Below are positions 14,401 to 28,374 of a stretch of 64,000 nt of DNA, piece by piece. How positions within the stretch are numbered: position 1 is the first letter of the stretch; each line of letters starts with the position of its first letter. The DNA lies in contig OY997641.1 in assembly GCA_963921795.1 (NCBI GenBank), positions 57,626,950-57,690,949 of the forward strand, read 5' to 3'. The notes under the pieces are model-generated. The model worked only from the letters and a program-made list of their open reading frames with translations, did not search any database and was not told the DNA's origin. Made by a program: the position numbers and the translations under genes. The DNA comes from Nannobrachium achirus (taxonomy: Eukaryota > Chordata > Actinopteri > Myctophiformes > Myctophidae).

Positions 14401-17400
14401 ATTATGGTAATATTTGTCGAATTTATTATAAATTATTGGCACAGTAAAAAAGTTTGGGAATATTTTTTAGAGGTACTCAGGAACATCATGAACAAGGTGA
14501 CAGAGTTGGTTTATGGTAACAAATCTTTTTGATTTTTATCTGATTTTATACTTTTAGCTCTATAGCGGATGGATTATGGTAATATTTGTCGAATTTATTA
14601 TAAATTATTGGCACAGTAAAAAAGTTTGGGAATATTTTTTAGAGGTACTTAGGAACATCATGAACAAGGTGACAGAGTTGGTTTATGGTAACAAATCTTT
14701 TTGATTTTTATCTGATTTTATACTTTTAGCTCTATAGCGGATGGATTATGGTAATATTTGTCGAATTTATTATAAATTATTGGCACAGTAAAAAAGTTTG
14801 GGAATATATTTTAGAGGTACTTAGGAACATCATGAACAAGGTGACAGAGTTGGTTTATGGTAACAAATCTTTTTGATTTTTATCTGATTTTATACTTTTT
14901 GCTCTATAGCGGATGGATTATGGTAATATTTGTCAAATTTATTATAAATTATTGGCACAGTAAAACAGGTCAGGAATATTTTTAGAGGTACTTAGGAACA
15001 TCATGAACAAGGTGACAGAGTTGATTTATGGTAACAAATCTTTTTGATTTTTATCTGATTTTATACTTTTTGCTCTATAGCGGATGGATTATGGTAATAT
15101 TTGTCGAATTTATTATAAATTATTGGCACAGTAAAAAAGTTTGGGAATATTTTTTAGAGGTACTCAGGAACATCATGAACAAGGTGACAGAGTTGGTTTA
15201 TGGTAACAAATCTTTTTGATTTTTATCTGATTTTATACTTTTTGCTCTATAGCGGATGGATTATGGTAATATTTGTCGAATTTATTATAAATTATTGGCA
15301 CAGTAAAAAAGTTTGGGAATATTTTTTAGAGGTACTTAGGAACATCATGAACAAGGTGACATAGTTGTTTTATGGTAACAAATCTTCTTAATTTTTATCA
15401 GATTTTATACTTTTAGCTGTATAGCGAAGGTTTATGGTAATATTTGTAGAATTTATTATAAATTATTGGCACAGTAAAACAGTTTGGGAATATTTTTTGG
15501 AGGTACTTAGGAACCTCATGAACAAGGTGACATAGTTGTTTTATGGTAACAAATCTTCTTAATTTTTATCTGATTTTATACTTTTTGCTCTATAGCGGAT
15601 GGATTATGGTAATATTTGTCGAATTTATTATAAATTATTGGCACAGTAAAAAAGGTTGGGAATATTTTTTAGAGGTACTTAGGAACATCATGAACAAGGT
15701 GACAGAGTTGGTTTATGGTAACAAATCTTTTTGATTTTTATCTGATTTTATACTTTTAGCTCTATAGCGGATGGATTATGGTAATATTTGTCGAATTTAT
15801 TATAAATTATTGGCACAGTAAAACAGGTCAGGAATATTTTTAGAGGTACTTAGGAACATCATGAAAGAGGTGACAGAGTTGATTTATGGTAACAAATCTT
15901 TTTGATTTTTATCTGATTTTATACTTTTTGCTCTATAGCGGATGGATTATGGTAATATTTGTCGAATTTATTATAAATTATTGGCACAGTAAAAAAGTTT
16001 GGGAATATTTTTTAGAGGTACTCAGGAACATCATGAACAAGGTGACAGAGTTGGTTTATGGTAACAAATCTTTTTGATTTTTATCTGATTTTATACTTTT
16101 TGCTCTATAGCGGATGGATTATGGTAATATTTGTCGAATTTATTATAAATTATTGGCACAGTAAAAAAGTTTGGGAATATTTTTTAGAGGTACTTAAGAA
16201 CATCATGAACAAGGTGACATAGTTGTTTTATGGTAACAAATCTTCTTAATTTTTATCAGATTTTATACTTTTAGCTGTATAGCGAAGGTTTATGGTAATA
16301 TTTGTAGAATTTATTATAAATTATTGGCACAGTAAAACAGTTTGGGAATATTTTTTGGAGGTACTTAGGAACCTCATGAACAAGGTGACATAGTTGTTTT
16401 ATGGTAACAAATCTTCTTAATTTTTATCTGATTTTATACTTTTTGCTCTATAGCGGATGGATTATGGTAATATTTGTCGAATTTATTATAAATTATTGGC
16501 ACAGTAAAAAAGGTTGGGAATATTTTTTAGAGGTACTTAGGAACATCATGAACAAGGTGACAGAGTTGGTTTATGGTAACAAATCTTTTTGATTTTTATC
16601 TGATTTTATACTTTTAGCTCTATAGCGGATGGATTATGGTAATATTTGTCGAATTTATTATAAATTATTGGCACAGTAAAAAAGTTTGGGAATATTTTTT
16701 AGAGGTACTCAGGAACATCATGAACAAGGTGACAGAGTTGGTTTATGGTAACAAATCTTTTTGATTTTTATCTGATTTTATACTTTTAGCTCTATAGCGG
16801 ATGGATTATGGTAATATTTGTCGAATTTATTATAAATTATTGGCACAGTAAAAAAGTTTGGGAATATTTTTAGAGGTACTTAGGAACATCATGAACAAGG
16901 TGACAGAGTTGGTTTATGGTAACAAATCTTTTTGATTTTTATCTGATTTTATACTTTTTGCTCTATAGCGGATGGATTATGGTAATATTTGTCGAATTTA
17001 TTATAAATTATTGGCACAGTAAAACAGGTCAGGAATATTTTTAGAGGTACTTAGGAACATCATGAACAAGGTGACAGAGTTGATTTATGGTAACAAATCT
17101 TTTTGATTTTTATCTGATTTTATACTTTTTGCTCTATAGCGGATGGATTATGGTAATATTTGTCGAATTTATTATAAATTATTGGCACAGTAAAAAAGTT
17201 TGGGAATATTTTTTAGAGGTACTCAGGAACATCATGAACAAGGTGACAGAGTTGGTTTATGGTAACAAATCTTTTTGATTTTTATCTGATTTTATACTTT
17301 TTGCTCTATAGCGGATGGATTATGGTAATATTTGTCGAATTTATTATAAATTATTGGCACAGTAAAAAAGTTTGGGAATATTTTTTAGAGGTACTTAGGA

Positions 17401-20400
17401 ACATCATGAACAAGGTGACATAGTTGTTTTATGGTAACAAATCTTCTTAATTTTTATCAGATTTTATACTTTTAGCTGTATAGCGAAGGTTTATGGTAAT
17501 ATTTGTAGAATTTATTATAAATTATTGGCACAGTAAAACAGTTTGGGAATATTTTTTGGAGGTACTAAGGAACCTCATGAACAAGGTGACAGTTGTTTTA
17601 TGGTAACAAATCTTCTTAATTTTTATCTGATTTTATACTTTTTGCTCTATAGCGGATGGATTATGGTAATATTTGTCGAATTTATTATAAATTATTGGCA
17701 CAGTAAAAAAGGTTGGGAATATTTTTTAGAGGTACTTAGGAACATCATGAACAAGGTGACAGAGTTGGTTTATGGTAACAAATCTTTTTGATTTTTATCT
17801 GATTTTATACTTTTAGCTCTATAGCGGATGGATTATGGTAATATTTGTCGAATTTATTATAAATTATTGGCACAGTAAAACAGGTCAGGAATATTTTTAG
17901 AGGTACTTAGGAACATCATGAACAAGGTGACAGAGTTGATTTATAGTAACAAATCTTTTTGATTTTTATCTGATTTTATACTTTTTGCTCTATAGCGGAT
18001 GGATTATGGTAATATTTGTCGAATTTATTATAAATTATTGGCACAGTAAAACAGGTCAGGAATATTTTTAGAGGTACTTAGGAACATCATGAACAAGGTG
18101 ACAGAGTTGATTTATGGTAACAAATCTTTTTGATTTTTATCTGATTTTATACTTTTTGCTCTATAGCGGATGGATTATGGTAATATTTGTCGAATTTATT
18201 ATAAATTATTGGCACAGTAAAAAAGTTTGGGAATATTTTTTAGAGGTACTCAGGAACATCATGAACAAGGTGACAGAGTTGGTTTATGGTAACAAATCTT
18301 TTTGATTTTTATCTGATTTTATACTTTTTGCTCTATAGCGGATGGATTATGGTAATATTTGTCGAATTTATTATAAATTATTGGCACAGTAAAAAAGTTT
18401 GGGAATATTTTTTAGAGGTACTTAGGAACATCATGAACAAGGTGACATAGTTGTTTTATGGTAACAAATCTTCTTAATTTTTATCAGATTTTATACTTTT
18501 AGCTGTATAGCGAAGGTTTATGGTAATATTTGTAGAATTTATTATAAATTATTGGCACAGTAAAACAGTTTGGGAATATTTTTTGGAGGTACTTAGGAAC
18601 CTCATGAACAAGGTGACATAGTTGTTTTATGGTAACAAATCTTCTTAATTTTTATCTGATTTTATACTTTTTGCTCTATAGCGGATGGATTATGGTAATA
18701 TTTGTCGAATTTATTATAAATTATTGGCACAGTAAAAAAGGTTGGGAATATTTTTTAGAGGTACTTAGGAACATCATGAACAAGGTGACAGAGTTGGTTT
18801 ATGGTAACAAATCTTTTTGATTTTTATCTGATTTTATACTTTTTGCTCTATAGCGGATGGATTATGGTAATATTTGTCGAATTTATTATAAATTATTGGC
18901 ACAGTAAAAAAGTTTGGGAATATTTTTTAGAGGTACTCAGGAACATCATGAACAAGGTGACAGAGTTGGTTTATGGTAACAAATCTTTTTGATTTTTATC
19001 TGATTTTATACTTTTTGCTCTATAGCGGATGGATTATGGTAATATTTGTCGAATTTATTATAAATTATTGGCACAGTAAAAAAGTTTGGGAATATTTTTT
19101 AGAGGTACTTAGGAACATCATGAACAAGGTGACATAGTTGTTTTATGGTAACAAATCTTCTTAATTTTTATCAGATTTTATACTTTTAGCTGTATAGCGA
19201 AGGTTTATGGTAATATTTGTAGAATTTATTATAAATTATTGGCACAGTAAAACAGTTTGGGAATATTTTTTGGAGGTACTTAGGAACCTCATGAACAAGG
19301 TGACATAGTTGTTTTATGGTAACAAATCTTCTTAATTTTTATCTGATTTGATACTTTTTGCTCTATAGCGGATGGATTATGGTAATATTTGTCGAATTTA
19401 TTATAAATTATTGGCACAGTAAAAAAGGTTGGGAATATTTTTTAGAGGTACTTAGGAACATCATGAACAAGGTGACAGAGTTGGTTTATGGTAACAAATC
19501 TTTTTGATTTTTATCTGATTTTATACTTTTAGCTCTATAGCGGATGGATTATGGTAATATTTGTCGAATTTATTATAAATTATTGGCACAGTAAAAAAGT
19601 TTGGGAATATTTTTTAGAGGTACTCAGGAACATCATGAACAAGGTGACAGAGTTGGTTTATGGTAACAAATCTTTTTGATTTTTATCTGATTTTATACTT
19701 TTAGCTCTATAGCGGATGGATTATGGTAATATTTGTCGAATTTATTATAAATTATTGGCACAGTAAAAAAGTTTGGGAATATTTTTAGAGGTACTTAGGA
19801 ACATCATGAACAAGGTGACAGAGTTGTTTTATGGTAACAAATCTTTTTGATTTTTATCTGATTTTATACTTTTTGCTCTATAGCGGATGGATTATGGTAA
19901 TATTTGTCGAATTTATTATAAATTATTGGCACAGTAAAACAGGTCAGGAATATTTTTAGAGGTACTTAGGAACATCATGAACAAGGTGACAGAGTTGATT
20001 TATGGTAACAAATCTTTTTGATTTTTATCTGATTTTATACTTTTTGCTCTATAGCGGATGGATTATGGTAATATTTGTCGAATTTATTATAAATTATTGG
20101 CACAGTAAAAAAGTTTGGGAATATTTTTTAGAGGTACTCAGGAACATCATGAACAAGGTGACAGAGTTGGTTTATGGTAACAAATCTTTTTGATTTTTAT
20201 CTGATTTTATACTTTTTGCTCTATAGCGGATGGATTATGGTAATATTTGTCGAATTTATTATAAATTATTGGCACAGTAAAAAAGTTTGGGAATATTTTT
20301 TAGAGGTACTTAGGAACATCATGAACAAGGTGACATAGTTGTTTTATGGTAACAAATCTTCTTAATTTTTATCAGATTTTATACTTTTAGCTGTATAGCG

Positions 20401-23400
20401 AAGGTTTATGGTAATATTTGTAGAATTTATTATAAATTATTGGCACAGTAAAACAGTTTGGGAATATTTTTTGGAGGTACTTAGGAACCTCATGAACAAG
20501 GTGACATAGTTGTTTTATGGTAACAAATCTTCTTAATTTTTATCTGATTTTATACTTTTTGCTCTATAGCGGATGGATTATGGTAATATTTGTCGAATTT
20601 ATTATAAATTATTGGCACAGTAAAAAAGGTTGGGAATATTTTTTAGAGGTACTTAGGAACATCATGAACAAGGTGACAGAGTTGGTTTATGGTAACAAAT
20701 CTTTTTGATTTTTATCTGATTTTATACTTTTAGCTCTATAGCGGATGGATTATGGTAATATTTGTCGAATTTATTATAAATTATTGGCACAGTAAAAAAG
20801 TTTGGGAATATTTTTTAGAGGTACTCAGGAACATCATGAACAAGGTGACAGAGTTGGTTTATGGTAACAAATCTTTTTGATTTTTATCTGATTTTATACT
20901 TTTAGCTCTATAGCGGATGGATTATGGTAATATTTGTCGAATTTATTATAAATTATTGGCACAGTAAAAAAGTTTGGGAATATTTTTAGAGGTACTTAGG
21001 AACATCATGAACAAGGTGACAGAGTTGTTTTATGGTAACAAATCTTTTTGATTTTTATCAGATTTTATACTTTTTGCTCTATAGCGGATGGATTATGGTA
21101 ATATTTGTCGAATTTATTATAAATTATTGGCACAGTAAAAAAGGTTGGGAATATTTTTTAGAGGTACTTAGGAACATCATGAACAAGGTGACATAGTTGT
21201 TTTATGGTAACAAATCTTTTTGATTTTTATCAGATTTTATACTTTTAGCTGTATAGCGAAGGTTTATGGTAATATTTGTCGAATTTATTATAAATTATTG
21301 GCACAGTAAAACACTTTGGGAATATTTTTTAGAGGTACTTAGGAACATCATGAACAAGGTGACATAGTTGTTTTATGGTAACAAATCTTTTTGATTTTTA
21401 TCTGATTTTATACTTTTTGCTCTATAGCGGATGGATTATGGTAATATTTGTCGAATTTATTATAAATTATTGGCACAGTAAAAAAGGTTGGGAATATTTT
21501 TTAGAGGTACTTAGGAACATCATGAACAAAGTGACAGAGTTGGTTTATGGTAACAAATCTTTTTGATTTTTATCTGATTTTATACTTTTTGCTCTATAGC
21601 GGATGGATTATGGTAATATTTGTCGAATTTATTATAAATTATTGGCACAGTAAAACAGGTCAGGAATATTTTTAGAGGTACTTAGGTACATCATGAACAA
21701 GGTGACATAGTTGGTTTATGGTAACAAATCTTTTTGATTTTTATCTGATTTTATACTTTTAGCTCTATAGCGGATGGATTATGGTAATATTTGTCGAATT
21801 TATTATAAATTATTGGCACAGTAAAAAAGTTTGGGAATATTTTTTAGAGGTACTCAGGAACATCATGAACAAGGTGACAGAGTTGGTTTATGGTAACAAA
21901 TCTTTTTGATTTTTATCTGATTTTATACTTTTTGCTCTATAGCGGATGGATTATGGTAATATTTGTCGAATTTATTATAAATTATTGGCACAGTAAAAAA
22001 GTTTGGGAATATTTTTTAGAGGTACTCAGGAACATCATGAACAAGGTGACAGAGTTGGTTTATGGTAACAAATCTTTTTGATTTTTATCTGATTTTATAC
22101 TTTTTGCTCTATAGCGGATGGATTATGGTAATATTTGTCGAATTTATTATAAATTATTGGCACAGTAAAAAAGTTTGGGAATATTTTTTAGAGGTACTTA
22201 GGAACATCATGAACAAGGTGACATAGTTGTTTTATGGTAACAAATCTTCTTAATTTTTATCAGATTTTATACTTTTAGCTGTATAGCGAAGGTTTATGGT
22301 AATATTTGTAGAATTTATTATAAATTATTGGCACAGTAAAACAGTTTGGGAATATTTTTTGGAGGTACTTAGGAACCTCATGAACAAGGTGACATAGTTG
22401 TTTTATGGTAACAAATCTTCTTAATTTTTATCTGATTTGATACTTTTTGCTCTATAGCGGATGGATTATGGTAATATTTGTCGAATTTATTATAAATTAT
22501 TGGCACAGTAAAAAAGGTTGGGAATATTTTTTAGAGGTACTTAGGAACATCATGAACAAGGTGACAGAGTTGGTTTATGGTAACAAATCTTTTTGATTTT
22601 TATCTGATTTTATACTTTTAGCTCTATAGCGGATGGATTATGGTAATATTTGTCGAATTTATTATAAATTATTGGCACAGTAAAAAAGTTTGGGAATATT
22701 TTTTAGAGGTACTCAGGAACATCATGAACAAGGTGACAGAGTTGGTTTATGGTAACAAATCTTTTTGATTTTTATCTGATTTTATACTTTTAGCTCTATA
22801 GCGGATGGATTATGGTAATATTTGTCGAATTTATTATAAATTATTGGCACAGTAAAAAAGTTTGGGAATATTTTTAGAGGTACTTAGGAACATCATGAAC
22901 AAGGTGACAGAGTTGTTTTATGGTAACAAATCTTTTTGATTTTTATCTGATTTTATACTTTTTGCTCTATAGCGGATGGATTATGGTAATATTTGTCGAA
23001 TTTATTATAAATTATTGGCACAGTAAAACAGGTCAGGAATATTTTTAGAGGTACTTAGGAACATCATGAACAAGGTGACAGAGTTGATTTATGGTAACAA
23101 ATCTTTTTGATTTTTATCTGATTTTATACTTTTTGCTCTATAGCGGATGGATTATGGTAATATTTGTCGAATTTATTATAAATTATTGGCACAGTAAAAA
23201 AGTTTGGGAATATTTTTTAGAGGTACTCAGGAACATCATGAACAAGGTGACAGAGTTGGTTTATGGTAACAAATCTTTTTGATTTTTATCTGATTTTATA
23301 CTTTTTGCTCTATAGCGGATGGATTATGGTAATATTTGTCGAATTTATTATAAATTATTGGCACAGTAAAAAAGTTTGGGAATATTTTTTAGAGGTACTT

Positions 23401-25124
23401 AGGAACATCATGAACAAGGTGACATAGTTGTTTTATGGTAACAAATCTTCTTAATTTTTATCAGATTTTATACTTTTAGCTGTATAGCGAAGGTTTATGG
23501 TAATATTTGTAGAATTTATTATAAATTATTGGCACAGTAAAACAGTTTGGGAATATTTTTTGGAGGTACTTAGGAACCTCATGAACAAGGTGACATAGTT
23601 GTTTTATGGTAACAAATCTTCTTAATTTTTATCTGATTTTATACTTTTTGCTCTATAGCGGATGGATTATGGTAATATTTGTCGAATTTATTATAAATTA
23701 TTGGCACAGTAAAAAAGGTTGGGAATATTTTTTAGAGGTACTTAGGAACATCATGAACAAGGTGACAGAGTTGGTTTATGGTAACAAATCTTTTTGATTT
23801 TTATCTGATTTTATACTTTTAGCTCTATAGCGGATGGATTATGGTAATATTTGTCGAATTTATTATAAATTATTGGCACAGTAAAAAAGTTTGGGAATAT
23901 TTTTTAGAGGTACTCAGGAACATCATGAACAAGGTGACAGAGTTGGTTTATGGTAACAAATCTTTTTGATTTTTATCTGATTTTATACTTTTAGCTCTAT
24001 AGCGGATGGATTATGGTAATATTTGTCGAATTTATTATAAATTATTGGCACAGTAAAAAAGTTTGGGAATATTTTTAGAGGTACTTAGGAACATCATGAA
24101 CAAGGTGACAGAGTTGTTTTATGGTAACAAATCTTTTTGATTTTTATCAGATTTTATACTTTTTGCTCTATAGCGGATGGATTATGGTAATATTTGTCGA
24201 ATTTATTATAAATTATTGGCACAGTAAAAAAGGTTGGGAATATTTTTTAGAGGTACTTAGGAACATCATGAACAAGGTGACATAGTTGTTTTATGGTAAC
24301 AAATCTTTTTGATTTTTATCAGATTTTATACTTTTAGCTGTATAGCGAAGGTTTATGGTAATATTTGTCGAATTTATTATAAATTATTGGCACAGTAAAA
24401 CACTTTGGGAATATTTTTTAGAGGTACTTAGGAACATCATGAACAAGGTGACATAGTTGTTTTATGGTAACAAATCTTTTTGATTTTTATCTGATTTTAT
24501 ACTTTTTGCTCTATAGCGGATGGATTATGGTAATATTTGTCGAATTTATTATAAATTATTGGCACAGTAAAAAAGGTTGGGAATATTTTTTAGAGGTACT
24601 TAGGAACATCATGAACAAAGTGACAGAGTTGGTTTATGGTAACAAATCTTTTTGATTTTTATCTGATTTTATACTTTTTGCTCTATAGCGGATGGATTAT
24701 GGTAATATTTGTCGAATTTATTATAAATTATTGGCACAGTAAAACAGGTCAGGAATATTTTTAGAGGTACTTAGGTACATCATGAACAAGGTGACATAGT
24801 TGTTTTATGGTAACAAATCTTCTTAATTTTTATCAGATTTTATACTTTTTGCAGTATAGCGAATGGATTATGGTAATATTTGTAGAATTTATTATAAATT
24901 ATTGGCACAGTAAAACAGGTCAGGAATATTTTTAGAGGTACTTAGGTACATCATGAATAAGGTGACATAGTTGTTTTATGGTAACAAATCTTCTTAATTT
25001 TTATCAGATTTTATACTTTTTGCAGTATAGCGAATGGATTATGGTAATATTTGTAGAATTTATTATAAATTATTGGCACAGTAAAAAAGTTTGGGAATAT
25101 TTTTTAGAGGTACTTAGGAACATC
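11450..25124 (+). repeat. 171-172 bp satellite array, right arm
   Basis: About 13.7 kb of the same monomer in the opposite orientation, roughly 80 units by length over period. The monomers at about 11450-13080 are the most divergent (GGGGATATAGTTG variant). From about 15 kb outward the monomers are homogenised into higher-order blocks with shifts of 858, 1888 and 3089 bp (5, 11 and 18 monomers). Repeated 63-codon open frames arise because each monomer has one stop in that frame; they are not treated as genes. Confidence 0.97.
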
Positions 25125-26381
25125 ATCATATTCATTCAGTATATGAGCTACAGACATCAGTACTCTATACATTATATTCATTCAGTATATGAGCTACAGA
25201 CATCACTATACATCATATTCATTCAGTATATGAGCTACAGACATCACTACTCTATACATCATATTCATTCAGTATTTGAGCTACAGACATCACTACTCTA
25301 TACATCATATTCATTCAGTATATGAGCTACAGACATCACTATACATCATATTCATTCAGTATATGAGCTACAGACATCACTACATCATATTCATTCAGTA
25401 TATGAGCTACAGACATCACTACTCTATACATCATATTCATTCAGTATATGAGCTACAGACATCACTACTATATACATCATATTCATTCAGTATATGAGCT
25501 ACAGACATCAATACTCTAAGCATCATATTCATTCAGTATATGATCTACAGACATCACTACTCTATGCATCATATTCATTCAGTATATGAGCTACATACAT
25601 CACTATACATCATATTCATTCAGTATATGAGCTACAGACATCACTACTCTATACATCATATTCATTCAGTGTATGAGCTACAGACATCACTACTCTATAC
25701 ATCATATTCATTCAGTATATGAGCTACAGAAATCACTACTATATACATCATATTCATTCAGTATATGAGCTCAGTATATGAGCTACAGACATCACTACTC
25801 TATGCCATCATATCCATTCAGTATATGAGCTACAGACATCACTACTCTATGCATCATATTCATTCAGTATATGAGCTACAAACATCACTACTCTATGCAT
25901 CATATTCATTCAGTATATGAGCTACAGACATCACTACTCTATGCATCATATTCATTCAGTATATGAGCTACAGACATCACTACTCAATGCATCATATTCA
26001 TTCAGTATATGAGCTACATACATCACAACATCATATTCATTCAGTATATGAGCTACAGACATCACTACTCTATGCATCATATTCATTCAGTATATGAGCT
26101 ACAGACATCACTACTCTATGCATCATATTCATTCAGTATATGAGCTACAGACATCACTACTCTATGCATCATATTCATTCAGTATATGAGCTACAGACAT
26201 CACTACATCATATTCATTCAGTATATGAGCTACAGACATCACTACTCTATACATCATATTCATTCAGTGTATGAGCTACAGACATCACTATTCTATACAT
26301 CATATTCATTCAGTATGAGCTACAGACATCACTACTATGCATCGTATTCATTCAGTATATGAGCTACTGACATCACTACGT
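25125..26381 (+). repeat. 38-48 bp minisatellite, right arm
   Basis: Inverted counterpart of 727-1984, with units ending TATGAGCTACAGACATCACT. Unit order and most variant bases mirror the left arm, with scattered single-base differences (for example CACAACATC at about 26025 versus the left counterpart at about 1080). Confidence 0.95.
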
Positions 26382-26394
26382 GGGGGGGGGGGGG

Positions 26395-26605
26395 TCTAAT
26401 TTAAAGCATCTGTTGATTGAATAGTATGTAGTTCCATATTTTATACACCCTTGGTCTCGAAAGTCTAGAAATTCTAATGTACCAGCTCGCCTTGAACGCA
26501 CCATCCCCTTGTCAAACCGTAAACAGCCGTGTAGAAGCGCACCATATTTTGAAGTGAGGATAGCGCGACCAGCTTTTCCTGAAGAGTAGATGGCGTGACC
26601 GCAGT
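26395..26605 (-). repeat. Right 211-bp terminal inverted repeat
   Basis: Mirror copy of 501-711, ending ...GGCGTGACCGCAGT at 26605 directly before the right target-site duplication. The adjoining G run (26382-26394) mirrors the left C run (712-726) and differs slightly in length. Confidence 0.9.
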
Positions 26606-26613
26606 CTATAACT
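26606..26613. repeat. Right 8-bp target-site duplication (CTATAACT)
   Basis: Exact copy of 493-500, immediately outside the right terminal inverted repeat. Confidence 0.85.
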
Positions 26614-26629
26614 GAGGCTTAAGCAAGCG

Positions 26630-26630
<1 letters not shown>

Positions 26631-26717
<87 letters not shown>
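26631..26717. repeat. (CA)n microsatellite
   Basis: About 43 uninterrupted CA units. Begins about 17 bp outside the right target-site duplication. Confidence 0.97.
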
Positions 26718-26720
<3 letters not shown>

Positions 26721-27720
26721 AAACATGCTAAAGTCTAATCTCCTCCACATTGTGCACAAGACAGGAGATCAAAGAGCTCCAAAAGCTCCCGGCTGTGGAG
26801 GAAGATTAGTTCTGCACCCTGAGCTTCCTCACTGCTCTCTCTCCTCTCTATTCATTCATTTGTACATCTTTGGTCAGTATTTTGTGAGGAGGAACCATCT
26901 TTATCTCCACATTCTAACCTTTTTTTTTTGCGGGGTTTTCCTTGTAAATTAACGCCCTACTAGATCGGCATACTTATTATAGCAGTGCTTTTCAACCATC
27001 ATAAATAATGGACCTGGTCCATTATTTATTCGGCATTTAAGCCACGGACCACGTACTATTTAATGAGATTTAGCTTCTCCTAGCTCTCACTTTGACTATT
27101 TTGTAATCATTGGATAAGATTGTATCCACAATCCCATGCTGTATTGAAGATGGTAGGCCTACCATAGGAGATATGAGATGACAGGCGAACAATTCTCTTG
27201 ACTGTGTAGACATGAAGACCTTTCTTAACAGGATTGTGTAGACAATAATCAGAGAGCGACATGGTGATGCCCTGCCCTTCATTAATGGGCATAAAAGTAC
27301 CCTGCTAGCAACTCACTAACTTGTCGTGTTGGTCAACGTCGCCATCTACTGGTAGAGAATGGGCATGACAGTAAAAATAAATATAATGGACTCCATTCCA
27401 GCTGGAACTTCTCTTGTATTGTGCCTCTTCTCAGCCAGTTTAGAGACCGATTAATGAAAGGATATAGACAACAGTCCAGTGGTGTTAATTAACTGCTTTA
27501 TGAACTGCTTTTTTGTACTTTTATTCCGGACTTCCGATCAGGCACGGCACATAGAAAATGCTTGGTTCACCTTCAAGAACTACATGTATCATGTTTTGTT
27601 GGTCCTACTTTTTCCAAAGCAGTCATCCACAAGACACATAGATGCAGGCTAATTTCCAAATCCTCTGTCAACCTTTATTTGAATCAAATTAATTATTTTA
27701 TTTTTAAGCAGCTGTACATG
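26718..27720. other. Intergenic sequence, no gene recognised
   Basis: Short frames only (for example 26725-26952 plus and 27070-27282 minus), with no recognisable domain. At 27001-27029 there is a perfect 14-bp-arm palindrome around GGACCTGGTCC, just after a hAT-like CAGTGCTTTTCAACC, which suggests a decayed transposon end. Confidence 0.5.
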
Positions 27721-28244
27721 GACGGCTTGTCAACTCTCCTGGATCTCCCAGGAGTCTCCTGGATTTTGAACCCCTCTCCTGGGAGTCTCCTGGATTGGCA
27801 AATCTCCTGGATTTCTTCTGGATTTTGTATCAAACTCCCAAAATTCACCAGAACACAGGAAATTACATCTACTATGTTAAAAATGTTCTGGGGGAGGACC
27901 CCCAGACCCCCCGCTTTAGGGGTGGGGGCAATGCATGCAAGAAAGATCATACAGATATTCACTTAAGTAATGACTTAAAAATGAGAAATCATTATTAAAG
28001 ATGTCCTTTTGCTTCCGTCATCAGATCTGTACTTGGCATATTAGGCTGAAATTGTACACATGCTAGTAAAGTAAGCCTGATAAATGTATCAAACATGCAC
28101 AAAATTCAACAGAACACAGGAAAATATATCTATTCATAAGTTTTGGGGTGAGGGCCCCCCAGGCCCAGACCCCGGTTGGGGAGTTCCGCGCACCCCCCCA
28201 AAAAAAATCTCCTGGATTCTGACAGTCCAATGTTGACAACCCTG
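27721..28244. mobile_element. Decayed hAT-like non-autonomous element
   Basis: The right end reads GTTGACAACCCTG (inverse CAGGGTTGTCAAC, a common hAT terminus), and the left end is a degraded version (CGGCTTGTCAAC). The interior has CTCCTGGAT repeats and G/C-rich blocks near both ends in mirrored order. No matching 8-bp duplication is left. Frames at 27562-27966 and 28063-28320 fall inside it and are not genes. Confidence 0.55.
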
Positions 28245-28374
28245 CCCGGAAGTGGACGCGCGCGTCACTACGTGGCTCCCTGTATGTTAGACCGGTGGTC
28301 AATGGGACTATCTCTGGCACTTCGTCGCCCTCTTGTGGCCCTTGGCACGCATCGAGTTAAGCAAGTGACTCAGC

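Larger units (their letters stand above)
501..26605. mobile_element. Giant (26.1 kb) foldback-type element with satellite arms
   Basis: Two inverted arms meet at about 11450. Order in each arm from outside in: 211-bp unique terminal inverted repeat starting ACTGCGGTCACGCCATCTAC, a C or G run, a 38-48 bp minisatellite of about 1.25 kb, then a 171-172 bp satellite. The ends are flanked by a perfect 8-bp direct repeat. No transposase or other long reading frame is visible, so if mobile it would be non-autonomous. Drosophila FB and Galileo elements are the known analogues of tandem repeats inside long inverted repeats. Eight-bp duplications occur in hAT, P, Merlin and Zisupton families, but I cannot assign a superfamily. 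Alternative: a satellite array inverted by recombination; the clean duplication at the ends argues against that. Confidence 0.75.

Noticed and set aside
1985..25124. Many 63-codon open frames of near-identical sequence on both strands
   Set aside because: They arise because the satellite monomer happens to lack stops in one frame. The monomer is not a multiple of 3 long, frames overlap their neighbours, variants do not favour synonymous change, and no start context or spacing suggests genes.
501..26605. Assembly fold-back artefact as the explanation of the inverted arms
   Set aside because: The arms carry point differences, different internal duplications (2220 bp left, 3089 bp right) and different lengths, and a target duplication flanks the ends. 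A template-switch artefact would give identical arms. Read-level confirmation is still needed.
26512..26715. Cys/Val-rich frame, and similar frames at 36778-37050, 39992-40194 and 53985-54292
   Set aside because: These are translations of CA/GT microsatellites.
27562..28320. Overlapping frames of 85-134 codons
   Set aside because: They lie inside a decayed hAT element and show no domain.
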